From Alkalilimnicola sp. S0819 (GTDB lineage: Bacteria > Pseudomonadota > Gammaproteobacteria > Nitrococcales > WHIW01), in NCBI RefSeq assembly GCF_009295635.1, contig NZ_WHIW01000005.1, positions 141,846 through 205,845 of the forward strand: DNA of 64,000 nucleotides. Reading direction: 5' to 3'. A program made the translations under genes and the position numbers. Within the stretch, counting starts at the first letter, position 1. Each line of letters starts with the position of its first letter. The notes under the pieces are model-generated. The model was not told where the DNA came from and did not search any database. It worked only from the letters and a program-made list of their open reading frames with translations. Of the stretch, positions 21,193-29,393 are shown piece by piece.

Positions 21193-21203
21193 TGTCACGG
21201 CCA

Positions 21204-21428
21204 TCAGGAGGTCAGAAGCGGGCTTTCATTGGGGCTGATGACCCCCGTCACCAGTCCCAGTAGCACCAGCAGGACCAGCGCCACGGATAGCGCTATCCGT
21301 ACGGTCAGGGCACGCACGGTGCGGCGCGAAGTGCTGCGATCCCGGAACATGAACACCATGCCGGAGCCCAGGCTGATCAGAATTGCTATCAGGGCCAGCA
21401 CAATCAAGCCTTTGAGCAGAAGGTCCAT
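21204..21428 (-). CDS. DUF2909 twin-transmembrane protein
   Basis: 74 residues from ATG 21428, with two hydrophobic helices (about 4-24 and 45-66) joined by a basic loop (FRDRSTSRRTVRAL). The pattern MDLLLKGLIVLALIAILISLGSG matches the DUF2909/twin TM family commonly found between coxC and SURF1 in gammaproteobacteria, here in reverse orientation as usual. A role in oxidase biogenesis is assumed from context only. Confidence 0.8.
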   Translation of the reverse strand: MDLLLKGLIVLALIAILISLGSGMVFMFRDRSTSRRTVRALTVRIALSVALVLLVLLGLVTGVISPNESPLLTS

Positions 21429-21484
21429 AGTATCTCCGTGGTCATGACAAGCGGGCATTATAGGCCTGCCCCCGGAGTCGAGCC

Positions 21485-22210
21485 ATGTCCCGCTACAGTT
21501 TCCGCCCTACACTGATCCCCACGTTGGCGACCCTGGCGCTGCTGCCGCTGTTGTTGTCCCTGGGGCTGTGGCAGCTGGATCGGGCCGCGCAAAAGGAGGC
21601 CGCCATGGCCGCCCGCGAGAGCGGCCTGGCCGAGGCCCTGCTCGATCTCAATAACGCGCCACCGGCAGCGGAGCAGGCCATCCATCGCCGCGCACTGGCG
21701 CACGGCCGCTATGACACGGCACACCAGTTCCTGGTGGACAATCAGATCGTCCAGGGGCGGGTCGGCTATCAGGTGCTCACCCCGCTGCGCCTCGATGAGG
21801 GGCGGGCCGTGCTGGTGAGTCGCGGCTGGCTGCCAGCGCCGTCACGGCGCGACCAATTACCGGAGCTGGCCGTGGCCGAGACGCCGCGACGCGTGGAGGG
21901 TACCCTCGCCGCCGGTCCTTCGGTGGGGCTGCGGGTGGGGGAGGCCTCCGTCGAACAAGGCTGGCCGCGGCGCGTGCAGTACATGGACTACGAGTATTTC
22001 AACGCCTCGCTGCCCTATCGGGTGCTGCCCTACGTGCTGCAACTCGACCCGTCCGCCGAAGACGGGTATCGGCGCGAATGGGGCGCGACGGAGTTCGGCC
22101 CCGAGCGCCACCGGGGCTATGCGGTGCAATGGTTCAGCCTGGCGGCTGCACTGGTGTTGATCTATCTGTTGGTAAACCTGCGGCGCAGGGGAGATGCCGA
22201 TCATGAATAA
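21485..22210 (+). CDS. SURF1 family cytochrome oxidase biogenesis protein
   Basis: Inner membrane protein helping heme a insertion into subunit I. 241 residues with the SURF1 layout: N-terminal helix (about 10-29, LIPTLATLALLPLLLSLGLW), periplasmic domain, and C-terminal helix (about 216-232, WFSLAAALVLIYLLV). LGLWQLDRAAQK, LVDNQIVQGRVGYQVLTPLR and VLVSRGWLPA are family motifs, and RHRGYAVQWF lies at the second helix. Its end overlaps the following gene by 8 nt. Confidence 0.94.
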   Translation: MSRYSFRPTLIPTLATLALLPLLLSLGLWQLDRAAQKEAAMAARESGLAEALLDLNNAPPAAEQAIHRRALAHGRYDTAHQFLVDNQIVQGRVGYQVLTPLRLDEGRAVLVSRGWLPAPSRRDQLPELAVAETPRRVEGTLAAGPSVGLRVGEASVEQGWPRRVQYMDYEYFNASLPYRVLPYVLQLDPSAEDGYRREWGATEFGPERHRGYAVQWFSLAAALVLIYLLVNLRRRGDADHE

Positions 22211-22796
22211 GCCGAAATCCGCCAGCGGTTCTCGCTGGGTCGTCGTGGCCCTGCTGCTGATTTTCTTCGCCCCCGTGCTGACCGCGATCTTTCTGGTGCA
22301 GAGCGGCTGGAGCCCCGCGTCCCACACCAATCGTGGTGAGTTGATCGCGCCGCCACAGCAACTGCAGCCCGGCACCCTGAACCCGGTGGGGGAGGATGGC
22401 GACGGACAGGCCCTGCGGGGCACTTGGACCCTGCTGCAGCTCTGGCCCACCGCCTGTGACGGCGACTGCCAGGCGCTGATGGATGAGCTCGGCCGCGTTC
22501 ATCTGGCACTGAACAAGGACATGGACCGGGTGACGCGGGCGCTGATACTCCCCGACGGTGTGCCGATGCCGGAGTTGGCCGACGCGGTTCGGGGCTTCTC
22601 GGTTGCCGCCGGCACCTTGGAAGAGTGGGGCGCCGGCGCCGGTGGGGTGCAATTGTTGGACCCCCGGGGGTATCGAATGATGCGCTACCCCCTGCCGTTG
22701 GACGCTTCCGGCCTGCTGAATGATCTGGAGCATCTGCTGCGCCTGTCCGATGAGGAACAGGAGCGGCGCATGGCCGGCGAGGAGGTGGCGCAATGA
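22203..22796 (+). CDS. SCO-like cytochrome oxidase accessory protein
   Basis: 197 residues; ATG 22203 is preferred over ATG 22194 because AGGGGAG sits directly against the latter. An N-terminal anchor (about 13-32, WVVVALLLIFFAPVLTAIFL) is followed by a thioredoxin-like domain. WPTACDGDCQALMDEL contains C-x3-C in the position of the copper-binding motif of Sco1. The histidine that completes the Sco site is not evident: the expected DH segment reads LLDPRGYRMM. It may be a divergent copper or thiol-handling factor. Genes of this kind commonly lie between SURF1 and ctaA. It overlaps ctaA by 4 nt. Confidence 0.75.
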   Translation: MNKPKSASGSRWVVVALLLIFFAPVLTAIFLVQSGWSPASHTNRGELIAPPQQLQPGTLNPVGEDGDGQALRGTWTLLQLWPTACDGDCQALMDELGRVHLALNKDMDRVTRALILPDGVPMPELADAVRGFSVAAGTLEEWGAGAGGVQLLDPRGYRMMRYPLPLDASGLLNDLEHLLRLSDEEQERRMAGEEVAQ

Positions 22797-23827
22797 GCCG
22801 GCGTACGCTTTTCCGTCGCCTGGCGCTGCTGGCTACCGCGTTGACCCTGGGCGTGGTGGTGTTGGGCGGCTATGTGCGCCTCAGCGACGCCGGTCTGGGC
22901 TGCCCGGACTGGCCCGGCTGCTACGGGCACTGGGTGGTGCCTGCCGGCCCGGAGACCGTGGAGCAGGCCAACGCCCTGTACCCGGAGCGCCCGCTGGAGG
23001 CGGCCAAGGGCTGGAAGGAGATGGTACACCGTTATTTCGCCGGCACCCTGGGCCTGCTGGTGCTGGCGCTGGCACTGATCGCGCTGCGCAATCGCCGGGA
23101 GCCGAGCCAGCCTGTCGCTCTGCCGGTATTCCTGGTGGCGCTGATCATCTTCCAGTCGATTCTCGGCATGTGGACCGTCACCTGGCAGCTCAAGCCGGTG
23201 GTGGTCATGGCGCATCTGTTGGGTGGGCTGAGCACCCTGGGGCTGCTCGCCTGGCTGACCCTGCGCCAGAGCGGCTGGTGGCAGGGCACGCGCCGGGCGT
23301 CGTCGGGGCTGCGCTGGGCGGCGCTCATTGGTCTGCTGGTGGTGGTGGCTCAGATCGCCTTGGGTGGCTGGACCAGCGCCAATTACGCCGCGCTGGCCTG
23401 CACCGACTTCCCGACCTGCCACCAGCAGTGGTGGCCGGAGGCCGATTTTGACGAGGCCTTCGTGTTGTGGCGCGGGCTGGGCGCCAATTACGAGTACGGC
23501 GTGCTGGACAACCCGGCGCGGGTCGCCATACAGCTCACCCACCGCATCGGTGCGGTGGTGACCGCGGCGTATCTGTTGGCCTTGGCGGCCCTGGTGCTGC
23601 GTAGCGGCCATGTGGTCACCCGGGGCTTGGCCTGGGCGATGCTGGGACTGTTGGCGCTGCAGTTCAGCCTGGGCATTGCCAATGTGCTGCTGAGCTTGCC
23701 GTTGCCGGTGGCGGTGGCCCACAATGCGGGCGCGGCACTGCTGCTGCTGTCCCTGATCACGCTTAATCACAGCCTGCGCCCGCCACCGACGCTCGGGTGC
23801 TCGCCCACCACCCCTTCGGAGGCCTAG
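22793..23827 (+). CDS. ctaA: Heme A synthase (CtaA/COX15)
   Basis: Membrane monooxygenase converting heme O to heme A. 344 residues, about eight helices in two similar halves. [21 protein letters not shown] and the parallel [19 protein letters not shown] carry the cysteine pairs seen in type 1 COX15 proteins. Heme-binding histidines are visible in [25 protein letters not shown] and [10 protein letters not shown]. It starts within the upstream gene (4 nt overlap) and is followed 11 nt later by ctaB, its substrate supplier. Confidence 0.95.
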   Translation: MSRRTLFRRLALLATALTLGVVVLGGYVRLSDAGLGCPDWPGCYGHWVVPAGPETVEQANALYPERPLEAAKGWKEMVHRYFAGTLGLLVLALALIALRNRREPSQPVALPVFLVALIIFQSILGMWTVTWQLKPVVVMAHLLGGLSTLGLLAWLTLRQSGWWQGTRRASSGLRWAALIGLLVVVAQIALGGWTSANYAALACTDFPTCHQQWWPEADFDEAFVLWRGLGANYEYGVLDNPARVAIQLTHRIGAVVTAAYLLALAALVLRSGHVVTRGLAWAMLGLLALQFSLGIANVLLSLPLPVAVAHNAGAALLLLSLITLNHSLRPPPTLGCSPTTPSEA

Positions 23828-23838
23828 CGGGAGCGTAC

Positions 23839-24735
23839 ATGCTGCATTTCTTCCGCCACTGGCGCGATTACCTGGAGCTGTGCAAGCCCAAGGTGGTGGT
23901 GCTGATGCTATTCACTGCGCTGGTGGGGATGCTGCTGGCGACCCCCGGCGAGTTGCCCTGGAATGCGCTCATTCTCGGCAATCTGGGGATTGCGCTGGCG
24001 GCCGGCTCCGCCGCCGCCATCAACCATCTGGTGGACCGGCGAGTGGATGCGCAGATGGCCCGCACCCGGGCGCGTCCCCTGCCCACGGGGAATGTGCGCA
24101 CCGCGCAGGCCGTGGTGTTCGCCGCCGCGATGGGCCTGGTCGGCCTGGGGATACTGGCACTGTGGGTGAATGTGCTCACCGCCGTGCTCACTTTCCTCTC
24201 GCTCATGGGCTACGCCTTCGTCTACACCCTGTGGCTCAAGCGCGCCACGCCCCAGAACATCGTCATCGGCGGGGCGGCCGGCGCGGCGCCCCCGGTACTC
24301 GGTTGGACCGCGGTGACCGGGACCGTGGACCCCTATGCGCTGTTGCTGTTCCTGATCATCTTTGTCTGGACACCACCACATTTCTGGGCGCTGGCCGTGC
24401 ATCGACGCGAGGAGTACGCGCGGGTGGACATCCCCATGCTGCCGGTGACCCACGGCGAGCAGTTCACCCGCTTGCAGATCCTGCTCTACACCGTGCTGCT
24501 GCTGGCGGTGAGCGTACTGCCCTTCGTGACCGGCATGAGCGGCTGGTTCTATCTGGCCGGCGCGGTGCTGTTCGGCCTCGGTTACCTGTACTACGCGATC
24601 GCCATGATGGTGTCGGCCGATCAGCGCTTGCCGATGAAATCCTTCGGCTTTTCCATCGTCTACCTGTTCGGCCTGTTTGCGTTTTTGCTGATCGATCGCT
24701 ATCTGCCGCTGATGAGGGCGGCGCTTTCGGCCTGA
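23839..24735 (+). CDS. ctaB: Protoheme IX farnesyltransferase (heme O synthase)
   Basis: UbiA-superfamily membrane enzyme farnesylating heme B to heme O. 298 residues from ATG 23839. Prenyl-diphosphate motif [21 protein letters not shown] and the second motif region [11 protein letters not shown] are intact, as are [16 protein letters not shown] and [13 protein letters not shown]. Nine hydrophobic segments are expected. Co-located with ctaA and the oxidase genes, so heme O/A supply is linked to oxidase assembly. Confidence 0.96.
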   Translation: MLHFFRHWRDYLELCKPKVVVLMLFTALVGMLLATPGELPWNALILGNLGIALAAGSAAAINHLVDRRVDAQMARTRARPLPTGNVRTAQAVVFAAAMGLVGLGILALWVNVLTAVLTFLSLMGYAFVYTLWLKRATPQNIVIGGAAGAAPPVLGWTAVTGTVDPYALLLFLIIFVWTPPHFWALAVHRREEYARVDIPMLPVTHGEQFTRLQILLYTVLLLAVSVLPFVTGMSGWFYLAGAVLFGLGYLYYAIAMMVSADQRLPMKSFGFSIVYLFGLFAFLLIDRYLPLMRAALSA

Positions 24736-24760
24736 GCCAAGCAAGGGTAAGGAGACAACC

Positions 24761-25390
24761 ATGCGGCTATTCAGTGACAGCATTCGTGACGGTGAGGTGA
24801 TGCCCGGGCGCTTTGCCTTCGCCGTGCCGGACCCCGAGCAGCACGTACGGCTGAGCGACAACCGCAGCCCGCACCTGGGCTGGAGCGGCTTGCCGGAAGG
24901 CACCCGTTCGTTGGTGCTGATCTGCCACGATCCGGATGTGCCCAGCAAGCCCGACGACGTGAACCAGGAAGGGCGGCAGGTGCCCGCCGAGCTGCCGCGG
25001 GTGGACTTCTTCCACTGGGTGCTGGTGGATTTGGCGCCGGCCGTGAGCGAATTGGCCGAAGCCGAGGCCTCGGACCGGGTGACCGCCCGGGGCAAGCCCG
25101 GCCCGCAGGGGCCGCGGGGGAGCCGTCAGGGGCTGAACAGCTATACCGACTGGTTCCAGGGCGATGCGGACATGGAGGGCCGGTATTACGGCTACGATGG
25201 CCCCTGCCCGCCGTGGAATGACAGCATCGCTCACCGTTACCGCTTCACGCTGTATGCCACGGATCTGGAGCGTTGCCCGGTGGGTGAGCGATTCACCGGC
25301 CCGGACGTGCTGGCCGCCATTGAGGGCCATGTGCTCGATCAGGCGAGCCTGACAGTCCGTTACAGCCTGAACCCGGACGTGCCGGCCTGA
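24761..25390 (+). CDS. YbhB/YbcL family Raf kinase inhibitor-like (PEBP) protein
   Basis: 209 residues from ATG 24761, with an AAGGAG ribosome binding site. PEBP fold marks are SPHLGWSGLPEGTRSLVLICHDPDVP, FFHWVLVDLAP, YYGYDGPCPPW and YRFTLYATD. No signal peptide is seen, so it is probably cytoplasmic. Bacterial PEBP proteins bind anionic ligands and have no settled function. A strong hairpin after the stop separates it from the convergent lipoprotein gene. Confidence 0.88.
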   Translation: MRLFSDSIRDGEVMPGRFAFAVPDPEQHVRLSDNRSPHLGWSGLPEGTRSLVLICHDPDVPSKPDDVNQEGRQVPAELPRVDFFHWVLVDLAPAVSELAEAEASDRVTARGKPGPQGPRGSRQGLNSYTDWFQGDADMEGRYYGYDGPCPPWNDSIAHRYRFTLYATDLERCPVGERFTGPDVLAAIEGHVLDQASLTVRYSLNPDVPA

Positions 25391-25397
25391 CGAGCGG

Positions 25398-25419
25398 TGC
25401 CCCCCGGTGCCGGGGGGCA
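25398..25419. terminator. Bidirectional hairpin terminator
   Basis: TGCCCCCCGG (25398-25407) and CCGGGGGGCA (25410-25419) form a perfect 10 bp inverted repeat between two convergent genes. On the minus strand it is preceded by ATTT, on the plus strand followed by AAT, so U-tract support is weak. Confidence 0.7.
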
Positions 25420-25426
25420 AATCGGG

Positions 25427-26095
25427 CTATTGGCGGGTGATCGGGGTGAGGGTGAGCTCCACCCGGCGGTTGGCCTGGCGGCCCTGGGCGGTGCTGTTGT
25501 CCGCCACCGGATAACGCTCGCCGTAGCCGCGGGTGATGATGCGCAGCGGCTGCAGGCCGCGGGTGCGCAGATAATCGCTCACCGACTGGGCGCGCCGCTC
25601 GGACAGGCCCTGATTGTAGCTGTCAGAGCCGGTGCTGTCGGTATGGCCGGCCACCTCGATCAGCGTGTTTTCATATTCCTGCAGCACCAGCGCCACATCG
25701 TTCAGTACCGCGGTGAACTGGGGGCGCAGGGTGGACTCGTCCAGCGCGAAGGTGATGTTGCCGGGCATGTTCAGGGTGATGTTGTCGCCGTGACGGGTAA
25801 CGCTCACACCGGTGCCTTCCAGGCGCTCGCGCAGCTTCCTCTCCTGCACGTCCATGTAGTAGCCGACGCCGCCACCGGCCAGCGCGCCGACCCCGGCGCC
25901 GATCAGCGCGCGCTTGCGCCGCTCGGAGGAGTCGTCGCCGGTGGCGATGCCCACCACGGCGCCGGCGATGGCGCCTATGGTCGCGCCCTTGGTGGCGCTG
26001 GCGGTCTTCTCCTCGCGGGTGTAGGGGTCCATCGTGGTGCAGCCGCCGATGAGCAGGCTGCCCGTGAGAAGGGCGGTTGCCAATTGCTTGCGCAT
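25427..26095 (-). CDS. OmpA family lipoprotein with glycine-zipper region
   Basis: 222 residues from ATG 26095; a GTG three codons upstream (26104) overlaps the GGGAG site and is less likely. A lipoprotein signal ends at C19 (LLIGGC). Residues about 38-80 hold two glycine-rich zipper segments (GATIGAIAGAVVG and [13 protein letters not shown]). The C-terminal half is an OmpA peptidoglycan-binding domain (ITFALDESTLRP, EVAGHTDSTGSDSYNQGLSERRAQSV, NRRVELTL). It probably anchors the outer membrane to the wall. Similar to YiaD-type proteins. Confidence 0.92.
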   Translation of the reverse strand: MRKQLATALLTGSLLIGGCTTMDPYTREEKTASATKGATIGAIAGAVVGIATGDDSSERRKRALIGAGVGALAGGGVGYYMDVQERKLRERLEGTGVSVTRHGDNITLNMPGNITFALDESTLRPQFTAVLNDVALVLQEYENTLIEVAGHTDSTGSDSYNQGLSERRAQSVSDYLRTRGLQPLRIITRGYGERYPVADNSTAQGRQANRRVELTLTPITRQ

Positions 26096-26152
26096 ACGTG
26101 TCACTCCCTGTGCGAAAGATCCATCCTTGGGACCGAAGAAAGGCCTGTTCTC

Positions 26153-26320
26153 TCAGTCCTGGCCGTAGCGGTTGTTCATCACGTCCATCCAGGCATTGTG
26201 CGCCTGCTGCGCTTCCTCGCGCCACTTCTGCACCTGCTCGCGGCTGTGCTTTTCACGGCCCTCGGCATCGGTGACCGGGCGCGGATCGTATTCGCTCTGG
26301 TGGCGCGGTTCATCGCTCAT
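26153..26320 (-). CDS. Small charged protein of unknown function
   Basis: 55 residues from ATG 26320, preceded by an AGAGGAAG-like site. No hydrophobic segment. The second half (REQVQKWREEAQQAHNAWMD) looks like one amphipathic helix. Longer in-frame starts upstream would run into the divergent tusA-like gene, so the short form is chosen. I do not recognise a family. Confidence 0.6.
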   Translation of the reverse strand: MSDEPRHQSEYDPRPVTDAEGREKHSREQVQKWREEAQQAHNAWMDVMNNRYGQD

Positions 26321-26381
26321 GGGCGCTTCCTCTCTACAAGTGTGGACGGGCAGTATACTGCTCGCGAACAGGGGCTGATCA

Positions 26382-26621
26382 ATGGTTAGTGTAATGGAGT
26401 TCGACCGGGATCTGGATGTGCGGGGGCTGGACTGCCCCTTGCCGATACTGCGCAGCAAGCGCAGCCTGGCCACCATGGAGGTGGGGGAGGTGTTACGGGT
26501 CAGGGCCACCGACCCCCACGCGGTGGTGGATTTCGCCGCCTTCTGCGAGAAGACCGCGCACCGTCTGGAGCGGCAAAGCGAAGGGGCGGGGGAGTTCCAC
26601 TTCTGGGTGCGCAAGGGCTGA
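26382..26621 (+). CDS. TusA-like sulfurtransferase family protein
   Basis: 79 residues from ATG 26382 (ATG 26394 is an alternative). The TusA/SirA/YeeD signature is present: LDVRGLDCPLPILRSKRSL with the CPxP motif at C18, the persulfide-carrying cysteine in active members. Family proteins relay sulfur for tRNA thiolation, molybdopterin or sulfur oxidation; which applies here is unknown. It stands alone, divergent from the small gene at 26320. Confidence 0.88.
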   Translation: MVSVMEFDRDLDVRGLDCPLPILRSKRSLATMEVGEVLRVRATDPHAVVDFAAFCEKTAHRLERQSEGAGEFHFWVRKG

Positions 26622-26644
26622 ACACGGCCCCGGGGGCTGAAAGC

Positions 26645-26672
26645 ACATCGCCGCCCGCAGGCGGCGATGTGG
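26645..26672. terminator. Bidirectional hairpin terminator between tusA-like gene and phasin gene
   Basis: CACATCGCCGCC (26645-26656) and GGCGGCGATGTG (26661-26672) form a perfect 12 bp stem with a CGCA tetraloop. On the minus strand it is followed by CTTTC, fitting termination of the phasin transcript. Confidence 0.75.
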
Positions 26673-26693
26673 CGGTCAAGCGGGGTCGCTGGC

Positions 26694-27044
26694 TCAGGCG
26701 GCCTTGCCGGCCCGGGCCAGACTGTCCTTGGTGATCTTCTGCAGTTCGCTGCCGAACTTCTCGCCCAGGCCGCTCAGGGTCTTCACGTCGGCGCTGAGCT
26801 TCTCGTTCAGCTCGCCGGCGACTTTCTGCTGCTGGCTGACGAAGGCCTGCAGGCTCTTGGCATCACGCACTTCCAGTGCGGCACGCAGCTGCTGCAGGTT
26901 CAGTTCCGCGCAGCTCTTGGCGGTTTCCAGCTGGAAGGCACTGAGCTTTTCCAGGTTCTCGACCATCAGGGCGCCCAGCTGCTTGGCGGGGGCGGTGGCA
27001 TCGGCGAGCTGCTTGGTGACGTTCTTGAGCTGATCCTGATACAT
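26694..27044 (-). CDS. Phasin family protein
   Basis: 116 residues from ATG 27044 with an AGGAG site. All-helical and amphipathic, with the phasin pattern of repeated heptads (NVTKQLADATAPAKQLGALMVENLEKLSAFQLETA at about 7-41) and a short Ala/Lys-rich C-terminus. Phasins coat polyhydroxyalkanoate granules, so this predicts PHA storage; no PHA synthase is in the window. Its promoter holds TGC-rich repeats that could bind PhaR. Confidence 0.88.
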   Translation of the reverse strand: MYQDQLKNVTKQLADATAPAKQLGALMVENLEKLSAFQLETAKSCAELNLQQLRAALEVRDAKSLQAFVSQQQKVAGELNEKLSADVKTLSGLGEKFGSELQKITKDSLARAGKAA

Positions 27045-27086
27045 GCTGACACTCCTGAGTGTTGGGTTGGCAACCATCAGCGGTTG

Positions 27087-27137
27087 TTGCAGTGCAATAT
27101 AGCACCGGGGTTTGCTGCGGTGCAACACTTGCGGTGC
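27087..27137 (-). promoter_or_regulatory. Phasin promoter with TGC-rich inverted and direct repeats
   Basis: On the minus strand -35 TTGCAC (27125-27120) and -10 TATATT (27101-27096) are 18 bp apart. An inverted repeat TTGCA/TGCAA (27087-27097) sits at the expected start site. A direct repeat TGCGGTGC (27116-27123 and 27130-27137, plus strand) covers the -35. TGC-rich sites at phasin promoters are bound by PhaR in other proteobacteria (family knowledge). Confidence 0.5.
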
Positions 27138-27157
27138 CCAGCCGGGTCAGCGCGTGC

Positions 27158-27508
27158 TCAGGTGTCCTGGAAGCCGATCTCGCGAATCAGTTGCTGTATG
27201 GCGCGCGTGGTCTCTCGGGGGGTTTGCAGCAGCTCGAAACCGGTGGCGTAGAAGTCCGGGTTGACGTCCTGCTTGCACCAGCGGCTGCGGGCCGGCGTGA
27301 AAAGACTACGGGGCTCGGCCAGGTTCTCCACCGTGCGGATCTCCAGCTCCCAGTCCTGGTCCACGTCCAGCGGTTCGCGGCTCATGACCATCATGCCGTC
27401 GGTGGTGATATCGCCCAGATAGCCGATCTGCTCACCGCTGTCCCGGTGATAGACCTTCAAATAGAAGATGAGATGGTGGCGGTGCTGCTTGCGTGCACTA
27501 TGGCGCAT
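27158..27508 (-). CDS. PilZ domain protein
   Basis: 116 residues from ATG 27508; a longer start at 27553 is possible. PilZ-like beta-barrel features are RKQHRHHLIFYLKVYHR (RxxxR-like) followed by YLGDITTDGMMVMS in place of the D/NxSxxG motif. The second motif reads D-I-T-T-D-G, so it is degenerate and c-di-GMP binding is uncertain. Its spot next to phasin and sohB does not suggest a partner, but pilus genes lie about 9 kb away. Confidence 0.78.
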   Translation of the reverse strand: MRHSARKQHRHHLIFYLKVYHRDSGEQIGYLGDITTDGMMVMSREPLDVDQDWELEIRTVENLAEPRSLFTPARSRWCKQDVNPDFYATGFELLQTPRETTRAIQQLIREIGFQDT

Positions 27509-27655
27509 ATCGATACCCGCTTTCCCTGTGGTCGATCCGTTGCGGAGGCCCATGGGAATTGGCCAACGCCTCCTTATGCGAAGCTAACCCCCGCGCTTCC
27601 CCAGGGTCAACTCGCAGTGCAGCAGAGCCCCGTGAGCATTGATCCGTGGCGCGGC

Positions 27656-28654
27656 TCAGGGAATCTGTGGTTTCGACAGCCAGCGCTCGAGCGTGTTCTC
27701 CGCCGCCTGGCCCATGCGTTTGCTCAGGCTGCGTTTGGGATGGAAGCGCAGCTCGATGAGCTGGTGATCCGCCGCGTGGCGAAGCAGGTAATCGTCCGAG
27801 GTGCCCAGTTCATCCACCAGCCCCAACGCCTTCGCCTGCTCGCCCAACCAGTGCTCGCCGGTGGCTACCCGCGCCAGATCCAGCTGCGGGCGATAACGGG
27901 TGATGAAGTCCTTGAACTGGCGATGGATGGCTTCCAGGTCCTCGCGGAACTTCTCCCGTCCCTGCTCGGTGTTCTCGCCGAACACCGTGAGTGTGCGCTT
28001 GTACTCACCGGCGGTAAGCATTTCGAAGTCCACGTCGTGCTTTTTCAGCAGGCGGTGAAAGTTCGGCAACTGCGCGACCACGCCGATGGAGCCCACCACC
28101 GCGAAGGGGGCGGCGAGAACACGATCGGCGACGGCGGCCATCAGATAGCCGCCGCTGGCCGCCACCTTGTCCACGCTCACGGTCAGGGGGATGCCTCGCT
28201 CGCGCAGCCGCACCAGCTGCGAGGCGGCAAGCCCGTAGCCGTGCACCACACCGCCCGGGCTCTCCAGGCGCAGCAGCACCTGATCTTGGGCACCGGCGAC
28301 GCTGAGAATGGCGCTGATCTCCTCGCGCAGGCTCTCCACCCGTGAGGCGCGAATATCGCCGTGGAAGTTGAGCACGAACACCCGCGACTTGTCGGCGTCG
28401 CCGCCGGTGGCCTGCTTGTGTTGGCGCTTGTACTGGCGCTCCAGCCGCTTCAGGCCCCGGGCGTCGGTCATCTGCCGGCGCAGGCTGTGTTCCATGTCGC
28501 GGTAGCGCCGGTTAAGCTTGCGTACTTCCAGGCGCTCGCGGCGCTGTCGCCCGCGGGCGCCCAGGTTGATGAGCGCCGCGGCGGCGAAAAGTAGCGCCGC
28601 GAGCAGGGTTACGGTCTTGGCGAGGAAAAGGCCGTAGTCCAGCAGAAAGGCCAT
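27656..28654 (-). CDS. sohB: SohB-type inner membrane S49 protease
   Basis: 332 residues from ATG 28654. An N-terminal membrane helix (about 5-30) and a charged coiled region are followed by the S49 signal peptide peptidase domain. The catalytic Ser-Lys dyad can be placed at S167 (KVAASGGYLMA) and K219 (AGEYKRTL), 52 residues apart as in E. coli SohB (from memory S178 and K230). LESPGGVVHGYG and VGSIGVVAQLPN are also conserved. Probably degrades membrane or periplasmic proteins. Divergent from the unknown gene at 28672. Confidence 0.93.
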   Translation of the reverse strand: MAFLLDYGLFLAKTVTLLAALLFAAAALINLGARGRQRRERLEVRKLNRRYRDMEHSLRRQMTDARGLKRLERQYKRQHKQATGGDADKSRVFVLNFHGDIRASRVESLREEISAILSVAGAQDQVLLRLESPGGVVHGYGLAASQLVRLRERGIPLTVSVDKVAASGGYLMAAVADRVLAAPFAVVGSIGVVAQLPNFHRLLKKHDVDFEMLTAGEYKRTLTVFGENTEQGREKFREDLEAIHRQFKDFITRYRPQLDLARVATGEHWLGEQAKALGLVDELGTSDDYLLRHAADHQLIELRFHPKRSLSKRMGQAAENTLERWLSKPQIP

Positions 28655-28671
28655 GCGGGAATCCTTGGAAT

Positions 28672-29046
28672 ATGTCTTCGAGCGATGACGATCGTTCGCG
28701 CCAGTATAGCCTGACAGGGCATGCTGTCGCGGTACTGGCGGCAAGCGAGCCGGTGGCGCATGAAGATTGGCGGGGCTATACCTTTCGGCAGTTGGATGCC
28801 GCGGCCGGTGCGGTCAAGGGCACGGCCTTCCGCGCTTTCAAGCGTCACCGGGCCGCCCTGCGTGAGGGCGAGGACTATCTCTGGCTGGATGGCGTCGCGC
28901 ACCCGGCGCTGCGGGAGGCGCTGCTCGCGCGCGGGCTGCTGTACCCGGCGGTGGCGAATATCACCCTGATCAGCCCGGACGTGAGCGCTCGCTTGTTGTC
29001 GGGCCGCGGCTTTCCGGGTGCCGGCGCCGGCGAGGGCAAGGCATGA
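28672..29046 (+). CDS. Unknown protein with helix-turn-helix-like segment
   Basis: 124 residues. The centre (YTFRQLDAAAGAVKGTAFRA, about 36-55, then FKRHRAALREGEDYLWLDG) resembles the DNA-binding layout of ORF6N/Rha-type phage and regulatory proteins, in which a short helical unit is followed by an EGxDY turn. A later stretch (ARGLLYPAVANITLISPDVS) could be a small wing. ATG 28672 lies 17 nt from the divergent sohB start. Its stop overlaps the next ORF by 4 nt. I do not recognise a named family; DNA binding is a guess from pattern. Confidence 0.6.
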   Translation: MSSSDDDRSRQYSLTGHAVAVLAASEPVAHEDWRGYTFRQLDAAAGAVKGTAFRAFKRHRAALREGEDYLWLDGVAHPALREALLARGLLYPAVANITLISPDVSARLLSGRGFPGAGAGEGKA

Positions 29047-29300
29047 AGATTCACAACCTGCCGGTTTATCTCCCCTCCGGTGGCGGGCCAGCCCGGAGCG
29101 AGCCCCCCGCCAACCAGGCCCCGCAGACTCCGCCGTCCCGGCCCTCCGCGCCTTATCGGCCCCAGGCCTCGGATCCGCTATGGGCGAGGGAGCACTCCGC
29201 GCCGCCCCAGCGCCCCGCCCTGCGGGCCTTCGTCGAAGTCCAGTCCATGGATCGCTCCGAGTTGCTGGTTCAGGGCGGGCGTCTGGATCTGTACGCCTGA
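29043..29300 (+). CDS. Small proline-rich protein of unknown function
   Basis: 85 residues. The first 60 are low-complexity and rich in Pro, Ala, Ser and Arg; the conserved-looking part is the C-terminus, ALRAFVEVQSMDRSELLVQG followed by GRLDLYA. The ATG overlaps the upstream stop (ATGA), so the two ORFs are probably coupled. No signal peptide or membrane segment is seen. Function unknown. Confidence 0.5.
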   Translation: MKIHNLPVYLPSGGGPARSEPPANQAPQTPPSRPSAPYRPQASDPLWAREHSAPPQRPALRAFVEVQSMDRSELLVQGGRLDLYA

Positions 29301-29393
29301 GGGGCGGATGCTTGCCGCCTTGCCCTTGCTCCCACTAAGCTCTGCCACCCACCCGATGATGAATGAAGCGCCTATGTTCAGGGACTGCAGCCG

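Noticed and set aside
28672..29300. Toxin-antitoxin pair
   Set aside because: Overlapping small genes fit the layout, but neither shows a toxin fold or motif, so only an unknown pair is claimed.
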